NCBI GenBank assembly: GCA_023228045.1
Contig: JALOBY010000017.1
Coordinates: 1 to 31,284, forward strand
Length of the DNA stretch: 31,284 nt
DNA from: Endomicrobiales bacterium
GTDB taxonomy: Bacteria; Elusimicrobiota; Endomicrobiia; Endomicrobiales; JALOBY01
Direction: 5' to 3'
The position numbers and the translations under genes are program-made. The notes beneath the pieces were generated by a model, which was given only the letters and a program-made list of their open reading frames with translations, was not told the origin of the DNA and ran no database searches. Below, piece by piece: positions 6,783-14,237 of this stretch. Every line of letters begins with the position of its first letter. Within the stretch, counting starts at the first letter, position 1.

Positions 6783-7124
6783 ATGAAACTAATAATAGCA
6801 ATAATCCAGCCGTTTCGTTTGGAAGAAGTTAAGGCGGAGCTTTACAAAATAGATGTAAACCTGATAACCGTAACAGAAGTGCTTGGTCATGGTCGTCAAA
6901 AAGGCATAACAGAGGTTTACAGAGGCGTAAAAGAAACAGGAAATCTTTTAAGAAAAGTACAGCTTGAAATAGTCGTAAACGATAACTTTCTACAACCAAC
7001 AATAGATGCGATAATTAAAGGTGCGCGTACCGGTTCAATAGGTGATGGTAAAATATTTGTTATGGAACTTGCCGACTGTGTAAGAATAAGAACTGGTGAA
7101 AGTGGCCCGCAGGCAATAGGATAA
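6783..7124 (+). CDS. glnK: Nitrogen regulatory PII protein (GlnB/GlnK)
   Basis: A 113-residue PII protein, normal length (112-114). It binds ATP/ADP and 2-oxoglutarate and controls Amt and other nitrogen targets. Visible are the T-loop start GHGRQKGITEVYRG (35-48), the B-loop TGSIGDGKIF (83-92) and the C-terminal RIRTGE (101-106). Tyr46 is kept, but the position equal to the uridylylated Tyr51 of E. coli is Glu51 (sequence YRGVKETGN). It therefore probably cannot be uridylylated by GlnD and may respond only to effectors. GAGAGGGG precedes ATG 6783. Its place directly after amt supports a GlnK role; GlnB or an archaeal-like subtype is also possible. Confidence 0.95.
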   Translation: MKLIIAIIQPFRLEEVKAELYKIDVNLITVTEVLGHGRQKGITEVYRGVKETGNLLRKVQLEIVVNDNFLQPTIDAIIKGARTGSIGDGKIFVMELADCVRIRTGESGPQAIG

Positions 7125-7141
7125 TAAACTTTCTATTTTTA

Positions 7142-7171
7142 TTGACTGTCTTTAGCATTTTTTGTTAAAAT
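7142..7171 (+). promoter_or_regulatory. Promoter of tRNA-Met (TTGACT-N18-TAAAAT)
   Basis: TTGACT at 7142-7147 and TAAAAT at 7166-7171 are 18 bases apart. Transcription would start about 10 bases before the mature 5' end of the tRNA at 7188. Confidence 0.6.
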
Positions 7172-7187
7172 CTGTCGATAAAATAAG

Positions 7188-7260
7188 GGCTGGGTAGCTC
7201 AGTTGGTAGAGCAGCGGACTCATAAGCCGTTGGTCGCCGGTTCAAATCCGGCCCTAGCCA
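7188..7260 (+). tRNA. tRNA-Met (CAT anticodon, elongator type)
   Basis: The full cloverleaf can be folded by hand. The acceptor is GGCTGGG / CCTAGCC, the D arm GCTC/GAGC, the anticodon loop CTCATAA with CAT at 7221-7223, and the T arm GCCGG-TTCAAAT-CCGGC; the discriminator is A. The 5' end pairs normally (G-C) and TA occupies positions 8-9, as in elongator tRNA-Met rather than initiator. A tRNA-Ile2 with modified C34 would also show CAT and cannot be excluded. CCA is not encoded. An A-G mismatch closes the anticodon stem. Confidence 0.92.
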
Positions 7261-7294
7261 TTTTATTTTTTGATATTCGTTAAGGAGGATATGG

Positions 7295-8683
7295 GTGCTT
7301 AAATTTAATAAAAGCAGAAAGGTTCTTGAGCCCGAAGAGTATAAATATGAACTTCAAGATGTAACCGAGCCAAACCTTTTTAGAGATATTTTTCCATACA
7401 CCGATATCCCAAAGGTTCCATTTAACAACCGCGTAGTGCCAACGAATCAGCCCGAAGAGATCTGGATGACCGATACAACATTTCGCGATGGTCAACAGGC
7501 ATTATCTCCATTTAGCGCCCAGCAAATAGTTGAACTTTACGATATGATGCACCGCCTTGGTGGCCCAAATGGCATGATACGCCAAACCGAGTTTTTCTTG
7601 TACTCCGATAAAGATAAAAAAGCGGTATATAAATGTCAGGAAAAGGGTTATAAATTTCCAGAAATTACCAGCTGGATAAGAGCAACAAAAAATGATTTTA
7701 AACTTGTAAAAGAGATGGGGTTGAAAGAAACAGGTATTCTTACCTCATGTTCCGATTATCACATATTTTTAAAACTCAAAAAAACCCGCAGACAAGCGAT
7801 GGATTCGTATCTTGATATAGTCAGAAGTGCGCTTGCTGAAGGTATAACGCCAAGGTGTCATTTTGAAGATATAACCCGCGCAGATTTTTATGGTTTTGTT
7901 GTCCCTTTTGCAATAGAACTAATGAAACTGGCAAAAGAAGCAAACAGCACAGTTAAAATTAGGGCATGCGATACACTCGGTTTTGGCGTTGCATACCCAG
8001 GTGCGGCATTGCCAAGAAATGTAAATGGCATAATGTACGGGCTTACGCAACTTGCAGGTGTCCCGTCTGAGTGGTTAGAGTGGCATGGGCACAACGATTT
8101 TTACAGAGGGCTCACAAATGCCACATTTGCGTGGCTTTACGGTTGCAGCAGTATAAACGGAACGCTTATGGGTATTGGTGAGCGCACTGGCAACACCCCA
8201 ATTGAAGCGCTATGTATTGAATATGCCTCTTTGCGTGGAACAAAAAATGGTATGGATTTTTCAGTTATAACCGAAATTGCTAACTATTTTGAAAACAACA
8301 TAGGATACCAAATACCGTTTATGCAGCCATTTGTAGGGGCGCACTTTAACCTTACAAGGGCAGGCATTCATGCCGATGGTCTTTTAAAAGATGAAGAGAT
8401 ATATAATGTTTTTGACACACAAGGTATATTAAACCGCCCGCCCGATGTGGCTTTAACGGACCGTTCAGGCCTTGCCGGCATTGCATTTTGGATAAATACC
8501 CAATTGCACATTCCACTCGATAAAAAAGTGAATAAAGCAAACCCTGGTATCGCGAAAATAAAAGAGTGGGTTGATGCTCAGTTTGCCTCAGGCCGTGTGG
8601 CGGTAGTATCCGATGATGAGATGCTTGAGCTTATAGAAAAACACTTGCCAGGTTATGAAAAGTTTGCCCATAAGAAAAAATAA
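7295..8683 (+). CDS. DRE-TIM metallolyase, 2-isopropylmalate/homocitrate/Re-citrate synthase-like
   Basis: A 462-residue HMGL-like TIM-barrel enzyme. The DTTFRDGQQ block (about 60-68), HGHND metal-binding motif (about 264-268) and GIGERTGNTPIEA block mark the pyruvate carboxyltransferase / acyl-CoA condensing superfamily. No LeuA-type regulatory domain is present at the C-terminus. A 57-residue N-terminal extension precedes the barrel, unlike ordinary LeuA or citramalate synthase. A Re-citrate synthase role, feeding 2-oxoglutarate and glutamate near ammonium genes, is attractive but inferred; homocitrate or isopropylmalate synthase are alternatives. The start is GTG 7295, with AAGGAGG at 7282-7288; the ATG at 7291 is out of frame and stops after three codons. 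Confidence 0.8.
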   Translation: MLKFNKSRKVLEPEEYKYELQDVTEPNLFRDIFPYTDIPKVPFNNRVVPTNQPEEIWMTDTTFRDGQQALSPFSAQQIVELYDMMHRLGGPNGMIRQTEFFLYSDKDKKAVYKCQEKGYKFPEITSWIRATKNDFKLVKEMGLKETGILTSCSDYHIFLKLKKTRRQAMDSYLDIVRSALAEGITPRCHFEDITRADFYGFVVPFAIELMKLAKEANSTVKIRACDTLGFGVAYPGAALPRNVNGIMYGLTQLAGVPSEWLEWHGHNDFYRGLTNATFAWLYGCSSINGTLMGIGERTGNTPIEALCIEYASLRGTKNGMDFSVITEIANYFENNIGYQIPFMQPFVGAHFNLTRAGIHADGLLKDEEIYNVFDTQGILNRPPDVALTDRSGLAGIAFWINTQLHIPLDKKVNKANPGIAKIKEWVDAQFASGRVAVVSDDEMLELIEKHLPGYEKFAHKKK

Positions 8684-8714
8684 AAAGTGTTTTAAAAATA
8701 GTTTTTATAAAATA

Positions 8715-8747
8715 AAAAGGCACCTGAGTTTTGGGTGCTTTTTGTTT
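8715..8747 (+). terminator. Intrinsic terminator after the DRE-TIM synthase gene
   Basis: An 11-bp stem (8715-8725 with 8733-8743, core GGCACC/GGGTGC) with loop GAGTTTT runs straight into a T-rich tail (CTTTTTGTTTT). It ends the transcript of the gene finishing at 8683. Confidence 0.8.
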
Positions 8748-8752
8748 TACTT

Positions 8753-8896
8753 AGCACCGATATTGAGCTTATATTTTGCAATTTTGCTGTAAAGCTGTAC
8801 GGTGGAGAAATAAAAGTGGAAAGTGAAACCAACAATGGGAGTACGTTTATTTTCACCATTTTACATGGTTTAAATGTGGCAAAAAGTTTAGCATAG
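8753..8896 (+). pseudogene. Relic of a sensor histidine kinase C-terminus
   Basis: In one frame, 47 sense codons before TAG read as the end of a HATPase_c domain. KLYGGEIKVESETNNGSTF matches the typical histidine kinase pattern of LHGG-x-I-x-VES-x-x-x-x-GSTF-x-F, and is followed by IFTI. No start codon, no upstream kinase core and no ribosome-binding site are present, and an intact terminator lies immediately before it. It appears to be the leftover 3' end of a deleted kinase gene. Confidence 0.65.
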
Positions 8897-8911
8897 GTTT
8901 TACATAGAGAA

Positions 8912-8949
8912 AAAAATGGCTTACGCAGTTTAGTGCGTAAGCCATTTTT
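8912..8949. terminator. Bidirectional intrinsic terminator
   Basis: A perfect 16-bp stem (AAAAATGGCTTACGCA with TGCGTAAGCCATTTTT) encloses loop GTTTAG. A-tracts and T-tracts flank it, so it can act on both strands. It serves the minus-strand gene ending at 8962. Confidence 0.88.
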
Positions 8950-8961
8950 ATTTTAAAATAA

Positions 8962-10089
8962 TTATTTGTTTAGTTTTTTAAGCAGTGTTTGTGCAAATTC
9001 TTCAGAGGCCTCTGGTCCATTTCCAGTAACTACATAACCATCTTCTTCAACCGCTCTGCCTGAGTAATTTGCGCCCTCAGAGGTAATTTGAGCTTGCAGA
9101 GGTGCTAAAACGGTAGCACGCTTTCCTTTAAGTGCACCTCCATTAGCCAAAGTTACTGGCGCAACATCAATAGCACAAAGAATTTTATTTTGAGAAACGC
9201 CATCTTCCACAAGGCGAATTGCGTTTGAATCGTTTGAAAACATAAGTGCGCCCTCACCACCAATAAACACAATGGCGCTATAATCGGTCGCGTCGGCATC
9301 GTTAAGTGTAATGGAGCTTTTTGTTGTGCTGTTATTCATACCCTTTAACTCTCCAAGTTTTGTGCTTCCAATTATAACATTAAGCCCCGCGCCTTCAAGC
9401 ACTCTTTTTGTTGTGTTATACTCTGTTTCGTTGTAGTCCACCGGTGCTACAACTAAAAGAACTTTATTACCGCCCTTTTCTACTTTTTTTGCCTGGCCAA
9501 GGCGCGTTATAATAACTTTCTTAATTATTATATCGTTATAAGGCCTGTCGCTCCCATCGCGTTTTGCGTTTGCAATTTTTGAAACAATATCTTGTCCTTG
9601 CACAACTTGCCCGAATATAGAGTAACCGCCGTTAAGCCAAGAGGTTTCTTTTTCTGTAATAAAAAATTGAGAGCCGTTTGTGTTTGGTCCGGAGTTTGCC
9701 ATAGCAAGGCGACCAGGGCGGTCAAATGTTAGGTTTTTTGAAATTTCGCTATCAAATTTATAACCTGGGCCGCCCATACCAGTGCCAAGCGGATCGCCAC
9801 CTTGAATCATAAACCCTGGAATTACGCGGTGAAATTTAAGCCCATCGTAAAATTTATTTTTTATTTTTTTGCCTGTACGCTGGTCTGTCCATTCTTTTTT
9901 AGCATCACTAAGTCCAACAAAGTTTGCGACTGTATTTGGTGCCTCTTTTTCAAACAATTCGCAAACAATCAATCCTTCAGATGTTTCTATTTCGGCAAAA
10001 ATGCCAGAAGTTTTATCTTTCCAACTTTGCGCGTAAGCCAAAGAACACAGCAAAGACAAAGCCATTGTTGAGCAAAGAATTTTAACCAT
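8962..10089 (-). CDS. Secreted cyclophilin-type PPIase fused to a DJ-1/PfpI-like domain
   Basis: A 375-residue two-domain protein. A signal peptide (1-20, cut after AYA) sends it to the periplasm. Residues about 28-197 form a cyclophilin: FHRVIPGFMIQGGDP (86-100) includes the catalytic Arg88 and FMxQGGD, followed by GSQFFIT (139-145), so prolyl isomerase activity is expected. Residues about 208-375 form a DJ-1/PfpI fold (KVLLVVAP, IVFIGGEGA, LANGGALKGKRATVLAP). At the nucleophile elbow, usually AIC-x-(A/G)-P, this protein reads AID-V-AP, so Cys is replaced by Asp308; Cys305 is nearby. The second domain may thus be non-catalytic. GGAGGT precedes the ATG by 9 bases, and a strong promoter lies just upstream. 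Confidence 0.9.
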   Translation of the reverse strand: MVKILCSTMALSLLCSLAYAQSWKDKTSGIFAEIETSEGLIVCELFEKEAPNTVANFVGLSDAKKEWTDQRTGKKIKNKFYDGLKFHRVIPGFMIQGGDPLGTGMGGPGYKFDSEISKNLTFDRPGRLAMANSGPNTNGSQFFITEKETSWLNGGYSIFGQVVQGQDIVSKIANAKRDGSDRPYNDIIIKKVIITRLGQAKKVEKGGNKVLLVVAPVDYNETEYNTTKRVLEGAGLNVIIGSTKLGELKGMNNSTTKSSITLNDADATDYSAIVFIGGEGALMFSNDSNAIRLVEDGVSQNKILCAIDVAPVTLANGGALKGKRATVLAPLQAQITSEGANYSGRAVEEDGYVVTGNGPEASEEFAQTLLKKLNK

Positions 10090-10126
10090 TTAACCTACCT
10101 CCGATTATTAATAAAACTGTGTCACG

Positions 10127-10155
10127 ATTATATACAAAATGCCCCCATCAGTCAA
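10127..10155 (-). promoter_or_regulatory. Promoter of the cyclophilin-DJ-1 gene (TTGACT-N17-TATAAT)
   Basis: On the minus strand TTGACT (10155-10150) is 17 bases from a perfect TATAAT (10132-10127). The predicted start at about 10120 leaves a 30-base leader with a GGAGGT ribosome-binding site. Confidence 0.8.
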
Positions 10156-10203
10156 TTTATAAACAGCTATTATTCGCAGTTGTAATATAAAATACTTGTT
10201 AAA

Positions 10204-10227
10204 ATTCCAAAATGGAATGTATTCCAT
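10204..10227. promoter_or_regulatory. Three-half-site operator-like array (ATTCCA / TGGAAT / ATTCCA)
   Basis: ATTCCA (10204-10209), TGGAAT (10213-10218) and ATTCCAT (10221-10227) alternate in orientation. They form two overlapping inverted repeats, the second being ATGGAAT-GT-ATTCCAT. The array lies between the divergent promoters of the cyclophilin fusion and the small ORF at 10340, a suitable place for a shared regulator. No binding protein can be named. Confidence 0.4.
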
Positions 10228-10270
10228 ATTTTTATAAATGAATTCAACTTAGTTTACTCTCTATAAATAA

Positions 10271-10299
10271 TTGACTAAGTGTCATTATTTTGCTAACTT
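10271..10299 (+). promoter_or_regulatory. Possible promoter of the small ORF (TTGACT-N17-TGC-TAACTT)
   Basis: TTGACT at 10271-10276 is 17 bases from TAACTT at 10294-10299, which is preceded by TGC (an extended -10). The -10 itself is weak. It is placed 41 bases before the ATG at 10340. Confidence 0.45.
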
Positions 10300-10339
10300 C
10301 TACTAGTAAAAATTACAAACAAAACTATAAGGATTTTCA

Positions 10340-10471
10340 ATGGAAAATTTAACACTTGTTCAGCTAATAACAGCTGATATTATTGTTTTATCTGTATTTT
10401 TCGCGATAACATCATTATTTGCAGAAAAAGAGCATCAAAAACTAATGAATCTAATTTCCAAAAAGTGTTAA
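10340..10471 (+). CDS. Small single-pass membrane protein, 43 residues (unrecognised)
   Basis: ATG 10340 opens a 43-codon frame: MENLTLVQLITADIIVLSVF, then FAITSLFAEKEHQKLMNLIS and KKC. A hydrophobic stretch at about 8-28 is followed by a charged amphipathic tail, the usual shape of a small inner-membrane protein. AAGGAT is 9 bases upstream and a possible promoter lies further up. In another frame, an open stretch from 10483 to the TAA at 10587-10589 (ending LIEKNVYQI) could be the remains of a further coding segment. No family is recognised; a chance ORF remains possible. Confidence 0.45.
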   Translation: MENLTLVQLITADIIVLSVFFAITSLFAEKEHQKLMNLISKKC

Positions 10472-10631
10472 ATAAAGCATAACAGTTAAGCAGCGCCAAC
10501 GAAGATATAATTGACAATTTGATAACAATGTTTGTAACCCCAAAAGTTGTAGGGGCGTTTGTTCAAACTCTGATAGAGAAAAATGTTTATCAGATTTAAA
10601 CCCGCCTATTGAAAAATATGGGTTAAATAAA

Positions 10632-11333
10632 ATGCTTGGTACTTTATATGTTGTCGCTACCCCGATTGGAAATCTTGAAGATATTACTCTTAGAGCCATA
10701 CGCATTTTAAGAGAGGTTTCTTTTATTGCTTGCGAAGATACACGACAGAGCATAAAACTGCTAAACCACTTTGGCATAGAAAAAAAACTTGTAAGTTTTC
10801 ATTCACATAATCAAACTTCGCGTGTAAAACAAATACTTTCAGAGCTTAAATCAGGTGGTAGCGTAGCGCTTGTTTCAGATAGCGGAACTCCGGCAATTTC
10901 AGACCCGGGGTATTTGCTTATAAAAGAGGCCTCAGAAGAAAAAATAAATGTTGTGGCTTTGCCTGGGGCGTGTGCGGCAATTTGCGCTCTTAGCTCATCT
11001 GGTTTGCCAACCGATGGTTTTGTTTTTCTTGGTTTTTTAAAGCTTAAAGCTGGTAAAGCGAAAAAAGAACTTCTTGCGGCTGCATCACTAGGCCATACAA
11101 TTGTTTTTTATGAATCTCCGCATAGAATATTAAAAACGCTTGCAATGTGCGCCGAGATATTTCCTTCAGAGAGTAAAATTGTTTTAGCAAGAGAACTTAC
11201 AAAAAAGTTTGAAGAAATTATTCGCGGTAATTTAGCAGATGTTTCCAAAAGTTGTCAAAGTGTTGAACCAAGGGGCGAATATACGATTTTAATTAATACA
11301 TCACAAAAGCAGAGGAAAAATGAAGAAGGTTAA
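10632..11333 (+). CDS. rsmI: 16S rRNA (cytidine(1402)-2'-O)-methyltransferase
   Basis: A 233-residue tetrapyrrole-methylase-fold enzyme that methylates the 2'-O of C1402 in 16S rRNA using SAM. Family motifs are LYVVATPIGNLEDITLRA (5-22), the ACEDTR block (33-38) and SDSGTPAISDPG (82-93). It is shorter than E. coli RsmI (286), lacking part of the C-terminal extension, as in many bacteria. No clear Shine-Dalgarno precedes ATG 10632, but the conserved N-terminus begins at once. Its last 14 bases overlap argC. Confidence 0.95.
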   Translation: MLGTLYVVATPIGNLEDITLRAIRILREVSFIACEDTRQSIKLLNHFGIEKKLVSFHSHNQTSRVKQILSELKSGGSVALVSDSGTPAISDPGYLLIKEASEEKINVVALPGACAAICALSSSGLPTDGFVFLGFLKLKAGKAKKELLAAASLGHTIVFYESPHRILKTLAMCAEIFPSESKIVLARELTKKFEEIIRGNLADVSKSCQSVEPRGEYTILINTSQKQRKNEEG

Positions 11334-12348
11334 AGTTGGGATAGTTGGCATAACTGGTTACACAGGCGAAGAGTTGCTTAGAATTTTTACCAAGCACCAA
11401 GGCGCGCAAGTTACTTGTGTTATGGGCAGAGAAAGCAGCGAAACTAAACCGCTTGCTCAAATTTATCCTCATATAAAAGGCATTAACCTATCTTGTGATG
11501 CATTAAACATACCCAAATTAACCGCTGTTAGCGATGTTGTTTTTCTTGCTTTACCGCACAAGGTTTCAATGGAGATAGTGCCGGAGCTTTTTAAGGCAGG
11601 CAAAAAAATAATTGATTTAAGCGCAGATTTTCGTATAAAAGATACTGCAGAATATTCCAAGTGGTATGGTACGGCGCACAATGCACAGGCGGAGTTGCAA
11701 AAAGCTGTTTACGGTTTAAGCGAACTTTACAGACAAGATATAATAAATGCTTCTTTTGTGGCAAACCCGGGGTGTTACCCTACAAGTATTTTGCTTGCAT
11801 TGGCTCCGGTAATAAAACATAAACTTATTGACTTAGATTCAATAATAATTGACTCAAAAAGTGGCATTTCTGGTGCCGGCAGAAAAACAGTATTGGATTA
11901 TATGGCAAATGAACACCCCAATTTTAGAGCATATAGTGTTGCCGGAGTGCACAGGCACATACCCGAAATTGAGCAGGAGCTATCCCGTCTTGCAAACAAA
12001 AAACTACAGGTTACATTTACTCCGCACATAATACCCGTTGAGCGCGGTATGCTTTCTACGATTTATGCATCAATAAATACAAAAATTTCAAACGCGCAAC
12101 TTTATAAAATATATAAAGATTTTTATAAAGATAAAATATTTGTAAGAGTGTTAGATGAAAAAAGCCTTCCTGGCATAAGAAATGTTGTCTCAACAAATTA
12201 CTGCGACATAGCACCCAGTGTAGACGAAAGAACCAACCGCCTTGTTGTGGTAAGCGCGTTGGATAATTTGGTAAAGGGCGCTTCCGGGCAGGCGGTACAA
12301 AATATGAACCTTATGTTTGGCTTAAAAGAAAGTGAGGGGTTAATTTAA
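11320..12348 (+). CDS. argC: N-acetyl-gamma-glutamyl-phosphate reductase
   Basis: A 342-residue enzyme reducing N-acetylglutamyl phosphate to the semialdehyde with NADPH in arginine synthesis. Visible are the Rossmann start VGIVGITGYTGEELLR (6-21), catalytic Cys152 in NPGCYPTS (149-156), SGISGAGRK (181-189) and the catalytic His region GVHRHIPEIEQ (209-219). It overlaps rsmI by 14 bases and is followed 11 bases later by argJ, so these are probably cotranscribed. argB and argD are not in the window. Confidence 0.97.
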   Translation: MKKVKVGIVGITGYTGEELLRIFTKHQGAQVTCVMGRESSETKPLAQIYPHIKGINLSCDALNIPKLTAVSDVVFLALPHKVSMEIVPELFKAGKKIIDLSADFRIKDTAEYSKWYGTAHNAQAELQKAVYGLSELYRQDIINASFVANPGCYPTSILLALAPVIKHKLIDLDSIIIDSKSGISGAGRKTVLDYMANEHPNFRAYSVAGVHRHIPEIEQELSRLANKKLQVTFTPHIIPVERGMLSTIYASINTKISNAQLYKIYKDFYKDKIFVRVLDEKSLPGIRNVVSTNYCDIAPSVDERTNRLVVVSALDNLVKGASGQAVQNMNLMFGLKESEGLI

Positions 12349-12359
12349 TAGAAAAAGAA

Positions 12360-13562
12360 ATGTCTTTGCCTTATGGTTTTTTTGTAGCCGGCGCGCATTG
12401 CGGCCTTGCAAAAAACAAAAATAAAAACGATATCGCGCTTTTTCTCTCTGCTGTGCCAGCGCAATGTGCAGGCGTATTTACTTCCAATTGCGTTAAAGCT
12501 GCGCCGGTAATAGTAAGCCAGAAAAAACTTATAAAGAAAAAAGAATTTCGTGCGATAGTTGCAAACTCCGGCTGTGCCAACGCTTGCACCGGCAAAGGCG
12601 GCATACAAACTGCCAATGCAATGTGTGATGCTTTGGCAAAAGAGTTTGGTTTAAAAAGCGGTCAGGTTCTTTTGGCATCAACCGGGGTTATTGGAAAGCA
12701 ACTTCCAATAGAAAAAGTTAAAAATGGTGTTGCAACACTTGCAAAACTTGCCGATAGCGGCAAATGCAGCCCTACTGGTGCCGCAAGCGCAATAATGACA
12801 ACAGATACACGGCAAAAAATATCTGCGCGCAGTATAAAAATTAACGGTAAAGATGTAAAAATTTGGGCATGCGCTAAAGGTTCTGGCATGATTGCCCCCG
12901 ACTTAAAAGGCTTGCATGCCACCATGCTTTCATTCATTCTTACCGACGCTTTAATTGCTGCTAATCAATTACAAAAATCACTTGAGCGTTGTGTTGAAAA
13001 AACTTTTAACCGTGCCACAATAGACGGTGATACATCAACCAACGATACCGTTTTTTTCTTAGCAAATGGGCTTGCGGGCAATGAGGCAATAACCGGCGGC
13101 AAAGAACTTGCCACTTTTGAAAACGCACTTTATTCGCTTTGCCTTGACCTTACAAAAATGATTGCCTCTGACGGGGAAGGCGCAACTAAAATAGCTGAAA
13201 TTATTGTAAATGGCGCAAAAACAAAAGCCGATGCGAAAAAAGTTGCTTCTACCATAGCAACATCGCCACTTGTTAAAACCGCGCTTTTTGGAAATGATGC
13301 CAATTGGGGCAGGGTAATTGCGGCCGCAGGCAGGTCTGGCGTTAAACTTAACGCGGGCAAAATTAAAATTCATATAGGCAAAGTGCTTGTTGCCAAAAAT
13401 GGCACCGGTGTTAACTTTTCAGAAACCGATGCGAAAAATGAGCTTTTAGGTAAAGAGGTTAAGCTTACAATTGACTTAGGCCTTGGCAAACAAAGCGCAA
13501 CTTACTATACTTGTGATTTTTCGTTTGATTACATAAAAGTTAACGCAAGTTACAGAAGCTAA
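12360..13562 (+). CDS. argJ: Bifunctional ornithine acetyltransferase/N-acetylglutamate synthase
   Basis: A 400-residue ArgJ that moves the acetyl group from N-acetylornithine to glutamate, allowing a cyclic arginine pathway. The precursor is expected to self-cleave at Ala187-Thr188 in GLHATML (184-190), making Thr188 the N-terminal nucleophile of the beta chain. The upstream KGSGMIAP (173-180) and C-terminal FGNDANWGRV are also conserved. Whether it can also use acetyl-CoA cannot be judged. ATG 12360 follows argC by 11 bases; the conserved region starts at PYGFFVAGAHCG. Confidence 0.96.
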   Translation: MSLPYGFFVAGAHCGLAKNKNKNDIALFLSAVPAQCAGVFTSNCVKAAPVIVSQKKLIKKKEFRAIVANSGCANACTGKGGIQTANAMCDALAKEFGLKSGQVLLASTGVIGKQLPIEKVKNGVATLAKLADSGKCSPTGAASAIMTTDTRQKISARSIKINGKDVKIWACAKGSGMIAPDLKGLHATMLSFILTDALIAANQLQKSLERCVEKTFNRATIDGDTSTNDTVFFLANGLAGNEAITGGKELATFENALYSLCLDLTKMIASDGEGATKIAEIIVNGAKTKADAKKVASTIATSPLVKTALFGNDANWGRVIAAAGRSGVKLNAGKIKIHIGKVLVAKNGTGVNFSETDAKNELLGKEVKLTIDLGLGKQSATYYTCDFSFDYIKVNASYRS

Positions 13563-13572
13563 TGCACCTGAT

Positions 13573-14199
13573 ATGAAAACAAAAGTAATAGAAACAATAA
13601 AAGGCACTTTAAAAACAGCCCAGCTTAAAGAAATCGCAAATGTTCTTAAAAATGGCGGAATAGTTGTAATACCAACCGATACAGTTTATGGTATCGCGGC
13701 AAATGCTTTTTGCCATGATGCCTGCCTTGAAATTTATCGCTTAAAGGGAAGGCATTACAGAAAACCGCTTGTTATAATGCCGCGAAGCTCTTTGGAACTT
13801 GGTAAAATCGCGCATCTAAATGAGAAAATAAAAAAGATAGTAAGCAAGTTTTGGCCAGGCTCGCTGACGCTGGTACTTAAAACAAATCATCTCGGTAAAA
13901 TTCTTATGGGTGGCAGGGACAATTTGGGTGTGCGCATACCAAAAAACTCACTTTTTAAGGCGCTTATGAAGCATTGTGCTTTTCCACTTGCAACTACAAG
14001 CGCAAACCCATCGGCAAAGCCGAGCGCAAAGAATGCTCAAGAGGCAATAAAATATTTTAATGCTAAAGTGGCAGTTATAGTAGATGGCGGGCCGTGTCAA
14101 ATTGGAAAAGAATCAACAGTTGTTGATGTAAGCGGTTTTCCTTTTGTTGTGGTTCGCAAGGGTTGTCTGGATTCAAAAAAGTTGTTAGCGTATATGTAG
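13573..14199 (+). CDS. tsaC: L-threonylcarbamoyladenylate synthase (TsaC/YrdC/Sua5 family)
   Basis: A 208-residue enzyme making threonylcarbamoyl-AMP from threonine, bicarbonate and ATP, the first step of the t6A37 tRNA modification. The motif PTDTVYG (34-40), the KGR-x-x-x-KPL nucleotide-binding residues (58-66) and TTSANPSAKPS are present. It lacks the extra C-terminal Sua5 domain, so the short YrdC/TsaC type fits. It lies 10 bases after argJ and 38 before glyA. Confidence 0.93.
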   Translation: MKTKVIETIKGTLKTAQLKEIANVLKNGGIVVIPTDTVYGIAANAFCHDACLEIYRLKGRHYRKPLVIMPRSSLELGKIAHLNEKIKKIVSKFWPGSLTLVLKTNHLGKILMGGRDNLGVRIPKNSLFKALMKHCAFPLATTSANPSAKPSAKNAQEAIKYFNAKVAVIVDGGPCQIGKESTVVDVSGFPFVVVRKGCLDSKKLLAYM

Positions 14200-14237
14200 G
14201 CAAATCAATTTAATATTAATAGTTGAAAGGAGAATAT

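Noticed and set aside
12345..13373. Open frames on the minus strand of argJ
   Set aside because: They are antisense to a clearly conserved gene, overlap each other in several frames and show no family features or ribosome-binding sites.
14223..14237. Upstream TTG start for glyA
   Set aside because: It would translate the AAAGGAG ribosome-binding site of the ATG at 14238.
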